The notes under the pieces are model-generated. The model was not told the DNA's origin and ran no database searches. It saw nothing but the letters and a program-made list of their open reading frames with translations. This document shows positions 34,618 through 46,700 of a DNA stretch of 64,000 nucleotides, piece by piece. How positions within the stretch are numbered: the first letter of the stretch is position 1; the number at the start of each line of letters is the position of its first letter. The position numbers were made by a program, and so were the translations under genes. Source of the DNA: Cryptomeria japonica (lineage: Eukaryota; Streptophyta; Pinopsida; Cupressales; Cupressaceae); the NCBI RefSeq assembly GCF_030272615.1, contig NC_081413.1:157051849-157115848 (forward strand), written 5' to 3'.

Positions 34618-37600
34618 CTATCAAACCTATTTCAGAGGATCCTATTCAAAGCTCATCTCCTTCATATCCAAGCATTGATTCCTTGCAACATCCCCATAGT
34701 GCTTCCTTGCAAATTGAAGTCCTCATTCATAGAACACTTGTTAAATGTGTCCTAATAGATGGGGGAGCTGGCTTGAACATTTGTTCTTTGAGTCTTGTCC
34801 ATGCTCTAGGTTATTTAGAAGATGGAGCTGATCCCCAGAAAAAGATCACATTCAAAGCATATGATGAAGAAGAGCATTCCTCTAAAGGAATTGCGATATT
34901 ACCCATCAGAGTGGGACCTTTGTAGAAAGATACAACATGCCAAGTTTTTGACATGGACTTACCATACAATATACTCTTGGGAGGACCATGGATACATGAC
35001 ATATAGGATATTCCATCAACATGTCATCAATACCTAAAGTTTCCCTATAATGGGCAGGAAAACACGATCTTAGTAGACTCAAATCCATTGCAGCGTTGTA
35101 GTAATTTGAAATCAGCTCAAGAAGTTATTGTTCCACATAATAGAGAGGCAACATCTTCAAGCACACAATCCAAAGGACAATCATTTGCATCAATTTTGTC
35201 AAACATGGAAAAACAAGAGCAGCTAAGAGACCGAGGGAACGAAGAATATTTTCTATCATGGAAAAAAAAACAAGAGCAACTTGAAATTGAAAGGGAAGAA
35301 GAAGATGTAGGAGTCGATATAGTTCACACGTATGCAGGACAAACGTTAGGAACTAGCCCACTTGAATCAAGATCACATTCGGTTGACTTGGACTTAATCA
35401 AGGACAATCAGTAACTACTTGCGCGAGGTCATTTTGATGAGAGTATTGTTCTAGACATGGAAATACATATTGAAAGCTCTGACATCTCTATCATGACCCC
35501 TAACATCTTTGACATAATTCAACATGAGGATCCTTTATCCTTAATCCATCCTCAACTTATGGATTGGGAAAATGAAGGACATACTGCCATTGATACCTTT
35601 CCTAATGACCATGCCATATCTGTATATCTTAATGCAATCAAACCCACAACAACTCTCACCAGGAATTTCAGCAACGCATCTTCCAATCAAGTGGGTGCCA
35701 AATCTCCTAGTCGCAAAAAGGAAAATAAAGAAAACAATATCAGGTCTAATGCTGAAAACCATTTATTGGCAACATTAGATCATGAAAAAGTAAAAAGAAA
35801 GGATGCATCTAATGGTGAAAACCTCCTTGAGGCGTCGGAAGATGGGAGATTTGACACCTTACCTAAATTCTATCAAGAGAGGTAGTTACCATTGGTACAA
35901 CTTATCTATATCCAGCAACTTCTCTATTAGAACTAGCAAGTAAAAATATATTGAACCCTTCAAAATATGACAAATCAATTTCACCTGGTCATATGCATTC
36001 ATTCCAGGGTTTGATCCATATCTTACAATACATCACCCAGATATCAGTCTAGGAGAAGGCATCAATAATGGAACACAACATGGATCAGGAGCAGGTATTC
36101 TATTCATCACACCACAAGGTCATACACTTCCAAAAACATACAAATTAAGCTTTCCATACACCAACAGTACAACATAATATGAATCTTTGGTTACAGGTAT
36201 CAAAATGGCTATAGAATGGAACATTACACAACTTCAAGTCTTTGGAGACTCTCAGCTCGCCATCAATCAAATCAATGATGATTATCAAACAAAGGATGAA
36301 AAGTTGATACCTTATAAAAAGATGGTTGATGATATCAAGAAATACTTTGTAGAAATAAATTTTCCAGTAGATTCCAAGGAATGACAACAAAGTAGCAGAC
36401 GCCATGGCTACACTTGCTTCTCTACTTCAGACACAAGAAAATCAACAACGTTATGGATTCCTGGTAGAAGAGTTGTTTTACCCTACTCATAATTGTCCTG
36501 ATTCTCAAACTATCTGTCACCTTGTTGGGCACGATTCCTCCCGCTATGGAAAAACTTACACATACCTGAGTGATAACACCCTACCTCTTGATTTATCAAA
36601 GAACCAAAAGAGAAACTTTATTGACCAATCCTCCCATTTTACTCTTGTCGTGGATACTCTATTTAAATGAGGTCTAGATGGTACTCTTTTAAGATGTCTC
36701 GAACAAGAAGAATTTGAGAAGGCCTTACATAAAGTCCATAAAGGAATTTGTGGCACTCATTCAAGTGGTCTTACCCTTTCGAAAAAACTCATACAATTGG
36801 GCTATTATTGGCCAACTATGGAACGAGATTCTTTTTTAGAAATCTGGAACATACAAACAATGTCAGATCCATGAGAATTTGATTCATGCACCAACACAAG
36901 AACTTCATGCTTTGGCAACATCTTGGCCTTTCTGCCAATGGGGCCTTGATCTAGTAGGAAAGATAAATCCTTCTTCATCTAATGGTCACAAATTCATCCT
37001 TGTAGCTACAAAATATTTCACAAAATGGATTGAGGCAGTACCTCTCATGAACATCACAGGAAAACAAATTGCTGCCTTTATCTTGAACTACATCATCTAT
37101 CGCTATGGAATACCCATGACCATTATCACTGATAATGGGCGACCGTTCAAGAATCAGGATGTACAAGAGCTATGTGAGAAATTCAAGATCCAACACACAT
37201 TTTCCACACTCTACTGTCCACAAGGGAATGGGCAAACAAAAGCATCAAATTAAACTATTTTGAAAATCTTAAAAAAGATAGTGAATGATGCTGGAAGAGA
37301 TTGGCATATTCACTTGAACCCTGCTCTATGGGCCTACCATACCAGTATTCACACACCAACATGTGCCACACCTTTCTCTCTTGTCTATGGATCAGAAACA
37401 ATACTGCCAATAGAAGTAGAGATACCTTCTCTACGAGTATCATTAAAAGGTCTTATCCCAGATGAAGAACAACGAGTATCTAGATTGTAGGAGTTAGAAT
37501 TGATCCATGAATGAAGAAAAAATGCTTTTGATCATTTAAAATTATATCAACAAAGAATGTACCACAGTTATAATCATAGGGTCAAACCACGAGTCTTTCA

Positions 37601-37799
37601 AGTTGGGGAACTAGTACTAAAGGAAAATCCATGCAACCAGGCAGATCGAGAAAAGAAAGGAAAGTTTGAACCAAACTGTTTAGGTCCATTTGTAGTCACA
37701 ACAATATTTGGGTCAGGGGCATATCAACTATTGAAAAAGGACAAAGATCAGCTCGAGGAACCCATCAATAGCATGCATCTAAAGAAGTTTTATGTTTGA
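34618..37799 (+). pseudogene. Tat-like protease, RNase H and integrase; RT deleted
   Basis: The frame resumes at 34618. An aspartic protease has CVLIDGGAGLNICS (Asp-Gly-Gly active site) and PYNILLGGPWIHD. A linker with long Lys/Glu/Gln stretches runs to FDTLPKFYQER at 35.88 kb. TWSYAFIPGFDPYLTIHH, normally just before reverse transcriptase, is followed within about 40 bp by GSGAGILFITPQGHTLPKTY of the archaeal-type RNase H (GDSQLAINQINDDYQTKDEK). The RT and first RNase H are therefore missing. The integrase follows: a zinc-binding part (HTHSS, YYWPTM), KYFTKWIEAVPL, ITDNGRPFKNQ, then CPQGNGQTKASN where the catalytic Glu would normally stand (GQTEASN is usual). The C-terminus ends HLKKFYV. Stops occur between segments (34923, 35412, 35883, 36668, 37251, 37488). 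Catalytically dead. Confidence 0.85.
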
Positions 37800-38880
37800 A
37801 AAAAATAGAAAAATCCAAAAACAGTGAAAAAGCAGAAAAATCCAAAAACAGTGAAAAAGAAGAAAATCCCCAAAAAGTGAAAAAGCAGAAAATCCAAAAA
37901 AAAATCAAATATGAGAAAAAGTGCAATAAAAACAGATGGTGAAAACTTGGCAAATAGGCGCAATTTGTCTGCTAGCTCTTCCATCTATTAGTTCATGCAT
38001 CCTTTGTTCATATCCATAATGAAGCCTTTGTATATACGCAGGCATCCTGAGTAGCTTCTCTCAATGGTTTGGATCATTGGGTATATCATAATGAATTTGT
38101 TTCTAGGCTTGGGGCAAAATCCTACACCTAGCTGGGGGCAAATTTTTTTGATAATTTTGAGCTTAATCAAATAGGTAGAACAACAGTTAGACAACTCTTA
38201 TCAAACAAAAACTGAGACATATCCAACATTGAACATGAGATCAAATTATCAACAATCAAATGATCACAAAGTCAGTCTAAGCACATGGATGATATATTTT
38301 GGATAATGATTTTAGCACGATTGTTCAATTTTTCTATCTTAATTTTTGCTATCATGATTTCTGAGTGACTCCAGGATTTCTTTGACCAGAAAAACAAGGA
38401 AGGAACATGATTTTTTTCTTGTCTACTATCTGTAAATTAATCATTAATATGTACAAATTTGTCCTGGGACATGATCATTGGAGTATCATCGAAGACATTT
38501 TTGATTTATGTATTGAAATGATTAATACTGCCTTTTTTACGCAAGCAACACTCAGGTCATTTTGGTTCAATTATACCTCGATGCTTGTGCTAACTTGCCA
38601 TATCAAAATCCAAGAAAGTCGTGCTTAGGTCATCATGGTTTAATTATACCATTGATATTTTCACTTACTTCCCACATTTTAAAAAGCTCAATGATGACAA
38701 AATGCAATAACCCAGTGATTGGTCCAATCGTAGTTTTGCATTTAGCTTGCATTTCATTGTTGCATGGGATCTGGCATGCTCATTTTATCCAAGGTTAAAT
38801 CTATCATAGGAATCATCATAAGTTTATACAAAATCAAACTGATGGCTCATCTCTTTCCAAATATTATTGACCCAAAAAAA
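37800..38880 (+). other. 3' noncoding part of the Tat-like element, up to the LINE
   Basis: It begins with three to four copies of a roughly 30-bp A-rich unit (AGAAAAATCCAAAAACAGTG) at 37807-37905. It then has GGCTTGGGGCAAAATCC and AGCTGGGGGCAAAT at 38.1 kb, purine tracts characteristic of the post-integrase region of Tat elements. No gene. The border with the 5'-truncated LINE is not sharp; I place it near 38.88 kb. Confidence 0.5.
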
Positions 38881-38899
38881 ATCTTATATTTCTCCCCTC

Positions 38900-39157
38900 A
38901 ACAAAACCAACATCAACATATCTAAATCTTCCTGCAAATTGAAAAGTCCATTGCTGAATGGTGGAATCTTGATATTAATGGAACAACCATGTATAAAGTT
39001 GCCAAAAAACTTAAAAATGTCAAAACCAACATTAAGACTTGGAACAAAAAGGTCTTTGGTGATATTTTTGATTCAAAGAAAAAGCTAAAGGAGGAACTGA
39101 ACCAGATATAAATCTCCATCTAGAAAGAGGGCTACACAAAGTATTCCAAAGCCATGG
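38900..39157 (+). pseudogene. LINE ORF2, segment upstream of the Tekay-like insertion
   Basis: It encodes the linker between endonuclease and reverse transcriptase, including MYKVAKKLKNVKTNIKTWNK. Two TAA/TAG stops lie near the end. It ends at CATGG (39153-39157), the target duplication of the Tekay-like element. Confidence 0.75.
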
Positions 39158-41989
39158 TGTGAGGCCCTACCCCGACTCAGTTTGACATTTTCAGTTATTT
39201 TCATATTGAGACTATTATGGATGCTTTATTTTATGCTTTATGGATTTAGAACCTATATGACTTCCTGATTTGGATCACATTGACATATAATGATGCTTTA
39301 TTTTATGCATGATGATTATGAAACTTTATATGTTGCTAGATTAGAATTACATTGAAATGGTGAATGCCATTATTGGAATTGCAAGACTTCATTTTGATGA
39401 TAGAAAAATGATGCTTATTTTATGAATGGTTCAATTTTGAGAATTATGTTAATTGCTTATGTGGAATCGAAATGGGAATGAATGAGATATTGAATTATTG
39501 TTGCCAAATGTATGAGTGTTTGATGTGCAATGAAATCCATGTATTTAATTATGTATAATTGTGATTATTTGGAATTACTAATGTGTTAATTGAGATGCAC
39601 AGGAAAATTATCCATGTGACCATGGAATTTATATGGAGAACCAAACCTAGACCAATGTACGTTTGTTAAGCCAGGGGTTGTCTATTTGGAGAGACAACAC
39701 CCCGTTTGTAATGTATTTTATTTGTGAAGTGCATGATGCTTGAGTGTTAAAATTAATTTTTATGTATATGGGTAATCCTACAAGAGACAAATTCCATGTG
39801 TGATTTTTATATTGTATTTTATTGTGTCACTTGACACATGTGCTGATTAGTGTCATTGATTTTGACTTGTCTCTTGGAGGGAGTTTTGTTTCTACCAAAA
39901 CCATTCAAAAACATGAGTGTGGTCCCAAATTTGCCTTGGGTAGGGAGTCTTGGGAGTGGTCAACTCAGGTTTGACCCGTAGGTAAACTTCAGTTGGGTTT
40001 CTAAGGGGTTAAATGGACTCCTAGGGTCAGTTTTAGGGCTTTTCCAAAGGTCCAAAGGGTATACCTATGGGTTAGGGGTATTTTGAAACATGTGACTACT
40101 CCCATGTGACTGTTTAGTCACCTCAAAAAGTGGTTTTTCCAAGGTGAGCAAAAATTCAACTTAGAAAGTTCCTCCTAGGATAGACAACCTTCCCTTTTGA
40201 TGTCAAACTCTCTTCCCCATCTTCTCTCACCTTTTCCCTTTCCAGTTTTAGTAATGTGTAAGAGTTTGGGAAGAGAAACCAATGGGAACTCTCACCTCAC
40301 CCAAGCGGTTGGGAAGTGTGTGAGAGGCCTTCTTAGGCAAGGATTAGGGACTTAGTGAGTAATCACCCACTCTCCATTGTTGGAGATTATGCATTGTTTT
40401 GAAAAGTAGTAGAAGAATAGAATTTTGGGGGAAAGATTGGAGAAACGTTTGTGTGGATTTGGGCAGCTCATCCCCAACTAAATCTAACATACCTATTGGC
40501 AGAATAAGGTTGGTTTTATTTCCTCTCATTTATGTTGTTTATGTTGTTTTGTTGAAGGAAAGAAATGTTTGTTGAAAGAGATGTGTTTTTGTAAATTGTT
40601 GTTGGAGAAAAAAAAAAAAAAAAAGAAGGTAGTTTTCACTTCTATGTTTTGTTTATGTGTTCTTGTTTTTTTTTTGGGAGTGTCCAAGATCTCCTACTCT
40701 TGGGGGAGTAGGATGGTCTTGGGGTGGAAGGAGTATGACAGCCTTGGGTGAGAGGCTCTCCTTATGGAGAGTGATCTCAAGGGTGTCCTTTGTGACCCTT
40801 GCTGCATAGCCTTGTGTATGCATTTGGGGGTCATAAGGGGAGAAAATATGGCCTTTGAGCCTTTGGGGGGGCATAAGGTATGGAGATGTATCCTTGTTGT
40901 ATTTTGTATTGCCATGAGGTGGCTTGAGTTGTAATTTTTGGCTTGCAATCTCCCCAATGGTACTTGGTCCACTTCCACCCGTGGAATGATCATCACAAAA
41001 TGTGGTGAAAGTGTAGCTTGGGATGGGAAGATGTATGTTGAGTGTTTGCCTTATTTTGTTGTGTTGTTTGCTTGCTTGTAACCCATCTAGTGACTTGGTT
41101 CTCCAAGCTTGGGGGTGACTTCTAGTAAGCCTAGGCTGGGAGGTGAGCTCTCCATGGTCAAGTTGTGTTTTTATTGCAGGTTGCTTGGGATGGGAAAAGA
41201 AAGAATAAAGAGCTTGTTGCTGTTTTGTGTTGCAGAAAAGTGTTGAAGAAAAAAAAAGAAATGTATTCAATGTTGTAGCTTGTATAAAAGAAAAGGAATG
41301 TGAGCTATGTTGTATTTATTTTCAAGAAAAGAAGTGTAGTTATATTATTTATATTACCATGAAAAGAAAAATATTGTTGGGTTTTCAAACCCATTTGTAT
41401 TCATATTTACTTTGTATCTACCTTTGCTAAAAAAAAAAAAATGTTTTTCCTACTTGGTTAGTTTTGCAAAAAGAAAGGAGAAAAGTATTAGCTTGTATTT
41501 AAATCTTCATGTTTTACAAAAAATGAAGTAGATGCATTTTTGTGTATTCTGAAAATAAAATTTAGTTTATTACTACATGATTATTTTGTTATTTATGCTG
41601 CTGCAAAATAAATAAACCAGTCATTTATTTTCCCATTTAATGCAGAAAGTGAAATTTATTATAGTAGTCTATTTCCTTTCAAAATTTTTTTTAGCATTCA
41701 ATCTTAGTTTATTTTGCCTACAAAAGAAATATATATATATATATATATTAAGTGGCTGTTAGGATGCATTGTAAATGCTAGTTTGTAGAATGCTATTTTT
41801 AAACAAAAAAAAATATTCAAATATATTTTTTCAACTATTTTCTTTGAAAAAAAAATAAAAATAAAATAAAATAAAATATATTTTTCCCATTTTACAAACT
41901 ACAAATAGTATTAGGAAAATCTTTGCATGCATTCTAAAGATATACAAGATTAAAAATCTCATAAACTTGCCTAAATGAGTATAAATGAT

Positions 41990-42047
41990 AATATATATAT
42001 ACCTATATATATATATATATATGTACATATATATATATATATATATA

Positions 42048-42087
<40 letters not shown>

Positions 42088-42243
42088 TATATGTATATAT
42101 ATATAGCTGTATATATATTTTCTTCATCTTAATGTTATTTCGAAAATCTGTTTATAGCAAAAAAAAAAATGATGAGGTATTTGCAGATTTAATAATCCTA
42201 AAAGAAGAAAGAGCAAACTAATAAACTTGCTAAATAGGTCATT

Positions 42244-42297
<54 letters not shown>

Positions 42298-42375
42298 CAT
42301 TATAAGTAAAATCTGCCAATCTCAAAATAAAACTATGTGTATTTTCTTATCGATATATATATATATATATAAATA
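41990..42375. repeat. AT dinucleotide tracts in the 5' LTR
   Basis: Three blocks of (TA)n at 41990-42115, 42247-42298 and 42354-42373. The equivalent 3' LTR blocks at 51395-51500, 51636-51662 and 51715-51780 have different lengths, so these are fast-changing microsatellites. Confidence 0.9.
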
Positions 42376-42430
42376 TTTCGCATTGTATTTTTAACAAAAA
42401 AAAAGGTTTTTAAAAAAAAATTATGTTTGG

Positions 42431-42725
42431 GCAATAATGGGGGGCACCACAGCCATGGGCGGCGACGCCCACAGGCCGCGGGAAGCCGCAGCTGTGGGCG
42501 ACGCCGTCCACAGGCTGTGGAACCCGCAGCTGTGGGCGGTGACGTCCATAGGCTGCGGGAGCCGCAGCCATGGGCGGCGCTGTCCGCAGCCCGCGGTACC
42601 CCCGCTCCGCCTCCTCCCACGCTCGCAAACAACAAAAAAAAAAAATGCCCCTCCGCCCGGCCTCCCTTCATCCGCCATTAAACAATCCGGTTCGGCCTTG
42701 CACGCGCCGCCTTCCATGGCCGCCA
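42431..42725. repeat. GC-rich, CpG-rich tandem repeats within the LTR
   Basis: In an otherwise AT-rich LTR this island is strongly GC-rich. About 3.7 units of 36-39 bp are seen (GGGCGGCGACGCCCACAGG... then AGCCGCAGCTGT), from about 42457 to 42597. The same island lies at 51836-52130. It sits upstream of the TATA box and may be a promoter-proximal regulatory array. Confidence 0.75.
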
Positions 42726-42911
42726 TTCAACTTTCGGCCTGCACACACACACACTCACAAGGCCTAACCCATTTTTCGGGTTAGGGCAAAATGCTAAAAG
42801 TTTCAAAAAGAAATTTAGATATGTAGGATATAACACACAAGCCCTAACCCTAGTTTTGGGTTAGGGCAAACACATCTAGGATTTAAAATAAGTATGTGTG
42901 TGGTGGGAGTG

Positions 42912-42921
42912 TATAAAAAGG
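42912..42921 (+). promoter_or_regulatory. TATA box of the Tekay-like 5' LTR
   Basis: TATAAAAAGG follows a GC-rich island and is conserved at 52316-52325. The U3 would then be about 3.75 kb and R-U5 about 0.7 kb. Confidence 0.6.
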
Positions 42922-42976
42922 GGTTAATTACTATGATAAAATAAAAGCCCCTCCTCCCCTTTTGAATACATTCATA

Positions 42977-43030
<54 letters not shown>

Positions 43031-43614
43031 AAAGTAAATTAACTTCTATATTTACTTGAAGTTAAATTAGTAGTTGTAAAACTAGGTAATGCTCTTTTAT
43101 TTATTTAATGAATGTAGAAGTATTTAAAAAAAAAAAAGAGATTTTATACTCTTGGGAGGATAAACTTTAGGGGACTAAAATGACCATGAATGTCAAGTTG
43201 GCCCTTTATTCTGAGCATTATTGGACCCTTTTTGAATTAATGAATATTTGATATAATAGATTTATTTTAATCTAAGGGTTAGGGTAACTAGATTTAAGAC
43301 CCTAGGTAATTAAAGAACTATAGGAGATTATTGGACAATTAATTTTAGAGATTATATATTTAGTTTGTGATCATTGCTAAGTGAATTTTAATAGAAGATT
43401 AGGGATAACTCTTTTGGTGAAATATTAGCTCGCTGAACACTTAGTTAATCTTATCACCAAATTAAATTAATTATTTTGATTCACTCAAAATATAGTTAAG
43501 ACCCAGCTAGATCTGCATTATTTTAATTAAGTTAGTCATCCTAAGTTAAGTATTTAAAAAAAAAAAAAAAAAAAAATTATTCCGTTTGTGCCCAAAAGTT
43601 TGGGCATGACATTT

Positions 43615-43626
43615 TGGTATCAGAGC
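43615..43626 (+). other. Primer binding site, initiator methionine tRNA type
   Basis: TGGTATCAGAGC starts four bases after the 5' LTR. It is the standard plant primer-site sequence for initiator tRNA-Met. Confidence 0.9.
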
Positions 43627-43784
43627 AAGGTTACCAACACTAGGAACCTTACTCCATTACGTTTCATTATAATTATTTAATTAATTAAATTGTATTTATT
43701 TTTATTATATTTATTTTTAAATTAGCTAAAATATTTCTCCTAAAACAGTTATTTATTTCATTTTATTTTATTTTCGTAAAAAGG

Positions 43785-46700
43785 ATGCCTCCAACTACGC
43801 GACAAGCTCGCAAATGTGTTAGAGGCCCTAGGCATGAACGCATGGCACACAAAAAGGTCATTAGGGAGGAATCATTTTAGGAAGTGAACCCAGCAGCTCC
43901 TCTCGAATGATCAGTTGACCCAAACCAAGACATCTTGGTAGCTCTACAGAACCTGATTGGCATAGTTCAGGATAGGCTTCCGGCAGTAGATCATAATGTT
44001 GAGAACCAGAACTCAGGTAGCCATAGGACAGTGGAACGGGAATGGAGTAGGAGTCCACCTCCTAATCCTGTAGAGAGTCAGGTTGGGCATGAGCCCGAGC
44101 CCATTCACCTACCAGCATCACCTCCAGTTGTAGCACCTGTGTATATTGAGAGGGCACGTCGAGATCCAGGGGATCTAATCAGAGAGGTTATGCGTCTTCA
44201 GCCACCATCTTTTGGGGGATCTACTGACGGGGTAGAAGCAGAGGCATGGCTTTTAAGCCTAGATAGGTGCTTTGCATTGCGCTCTTATGAGAGCAATCTA
44301 AAAGCACGTGCAGCGGTTCACCTATTGCGAGGAACAGCCTCCACATGGTGGAGATAGGAAGAATATAAGTGTGGTTTAAAGATAGAGACCCTCACTTGGG
44401 AGATTTTCACAGAGAGATTCAGGGAGAGGTACTTATCAGAGCATTTCAGACAGCGTAGGGTGGATGAGTTTCATGACCTCCAGCAGAAGGGTCTTTTAGT
44501 GACCTAGTACGAAAACAAGTTCTTTGAACTCTTACCGTATGTAGACTACCTGAAAGATGAGAAGCTTCTCATCAACCGATTTATCAGAGGATTGAATTCT
44601 GGCATCGCAGGACCAGTGAGAATGGCCACTCCAGGGAGCCTTCGGGTTGCCGTGGAGAAGACTTTGATAGCCGAGGAGATTCAGGTTAGACCCCAGGACT
44701 CGAAGGATCGGTTCCAGAACCGTAACCCTACACCATAGACTTACGGGTTTCAGAAAACCCATTGGAAAGGTAACAACAGACACACATCGGGGTTCTCCAA
44801 ACCCCCTCCTCCGCAGCAGTCATAGCAAAACCAGAGGCAAAGGCCTTCGCAGTGTTAGCAGGGCGCGAAGCCCAAGCAGTGGCAGTCACAGGGTTAGAGG
44901 GGAGATCAGAGATCTCAGGCTCCTTACACGCCTCCGGCGAGGACTCAGCAGTCCTCCAGAGGTGGGTATAGTGGTTCTAGCAGGACAGGGGGACAGTCTT
45001 TCTCCAAACCACAGGGAGTGCAGTTTCAGGCACATGGCGCTTGCTTCACATGTGGAGCCATGGGACACATGGTGAGAAAGTGTCCTTAGGGTCAGATGGT
45101 AGGAAATCAGAGGATGGCAGCATCAGAGCCGACAGTTGGGGATATGGGCAAGTCCCATAGGGTCTTCGCAGCGGTTGACAACTGCCAGGTAGAGCATCAG
45201 GCCACGGTTATTGAGGTAGCAGGTATGATCAGAGGTAGTAGTGTATCTATATTATTTAATTCAGGAGCTACTAACTCTTTTATATCTCCATTGGTTGTGG
45301 AGCGTTGCGGGCTAGTGGCAATTAGACAAGAGGTCAGTTAGGAAGTGGAATTAGCTTCAGGGGCTAGAGTGTCAGTGGAATCAGAGGTTAAGGGTTGTCA
45401 GCTTCAGATTGGTAATACCACCACCTTAGTAGACCTTAGAGTTACACCATTCGGATCTTATGGCATCATACTTGGCATGGATTGGCTTTATGCCCACAGA
45501 GCCAAGATGGATTGTCACCTAAAAAGGATCGAGTGTGAGGATGATCATGGCTCTCCTATAGTGATCACTGAAATTCAGAGACCTGTGTCTCTTCGTATGA
45601 TCTCCGCCATGCAGCTTAAGCAGAGCATACGAAAGGGATGTCAGTTATTTGCCATCACCATTATTGATAAAGAAGAAGAAGAGGAAAGGGAACCATCTAT
45701 TGACGACCATCCTATCCTTAAGGAATTTTCAGATGTATTTCCTTCAGAGTTACCCGGATTGCCGCCCCGTAGAGAGATTGATTTCCATATAGACCTTGTT
45801 CCAGGAGCCGAACCAATTTCTTGAGCACCATATAGAATGACCACAAATGAGCTTAATGAGCTCAAGATACAGCTTGAGGAACTCCTAGAGAAGGGCCACA
45901 TTCGCCCTAGTGTATCCCCTTGGGGTGCACCAGTCATCTTCGTGAAGAAGAAGGATGGATCTCTCCGATTATGCATGGATTACTGCCAGTTGAACAAAGT
46001 AACCATCAAGAACCATTATCTGTTGCCCAGGATCGATGATCTGTTCGACCAACTTCAGGGTGCCAAAGTATTTTCCAAGATTGATCTAAAGTTAGGGTAC
46101 CATCAGTTGAGGATAGTGGATAGTGATATCCACAAGACCGCATTTCGCACTAGATATGGCCACTATGAGTTCACTGTGGTCCCATTCGGTCTTACGAATG
46201 CCCCAACAGTTTTCATGAGTCTCATGAATGGAGTATTCCGCACATTCCTCGACCATTTTGCGATTGTGTTTCTCGACGACATATTGATATATTCACGAAA
46301 TGAGGAGGAACATGAGGAACACTTGAGACAGGTTTTGCAGTGTTTGAGGGAAAATCAGTTGTATGGCAGTTTGTCGAAGTGTGCTTTCTTCAAAACAGAG
46401 GTCAGGTACCTTGGTCATGTTATATCGGGTGATCGGATCTCAGTGGACCCATCGAAGATCAGAGCCATTATGGATTGGCCAGCACCTACCAGTGTGACAG
46501 AGGTTAGGAGCTTCATGGGCTTAGCAGGTTATTACTGATGTTTTGTTGAGGGATTCTCTAGAGTTGCTCATCCTATTACTTCTCTTCAGCGTAAAGGGAA
46601 GAAATTTGAGTGGACGGAGAAGTGCGAGAAGGCCTTTCAGGAACTTAAAAAGGCACTTACTACCGCACCTATCCTTGTAGTACCAGATCCTTCAGCTGAT

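Larger units (their letters stand above)
39158..43611 (+). repeat. 5' LTR of the Tekay-like element (4,454 bp)
   Basis: It starts TGTGAGGCCCTACC and ends GGGCATGACA. It contains TA-repeat tracts, a GC-rich island at about 42430-42720, a TATA box at 42912 and a CA-repeat at about 42977-43017. ORFs inside it are mirrored in the other LTR and are not genes. Confidence 0.95.

Noticed and set aside
40653-41270. 205-residue minus-strand ORF in the LTR
   Set aside because: It is in the U3 of the LTR, mirrored at 50238-50678 but with a different end, has no domain, and is in a non-coding context.
41831-42221. Tyr/Ile-rich ORFs in the Tekay-like LTR
   Set aside because: They translate (TA)n microsatellites; both strands and both LTRs give the same artefact.
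42410-42784. Ala/Arg/Gly-rich ORFs on both strands
   Set aside because: They arise from the GC-rich tandem repeats of the LTR and recur in the 3' LTR at 51.5-52.2 kb; no codon or domain signal.
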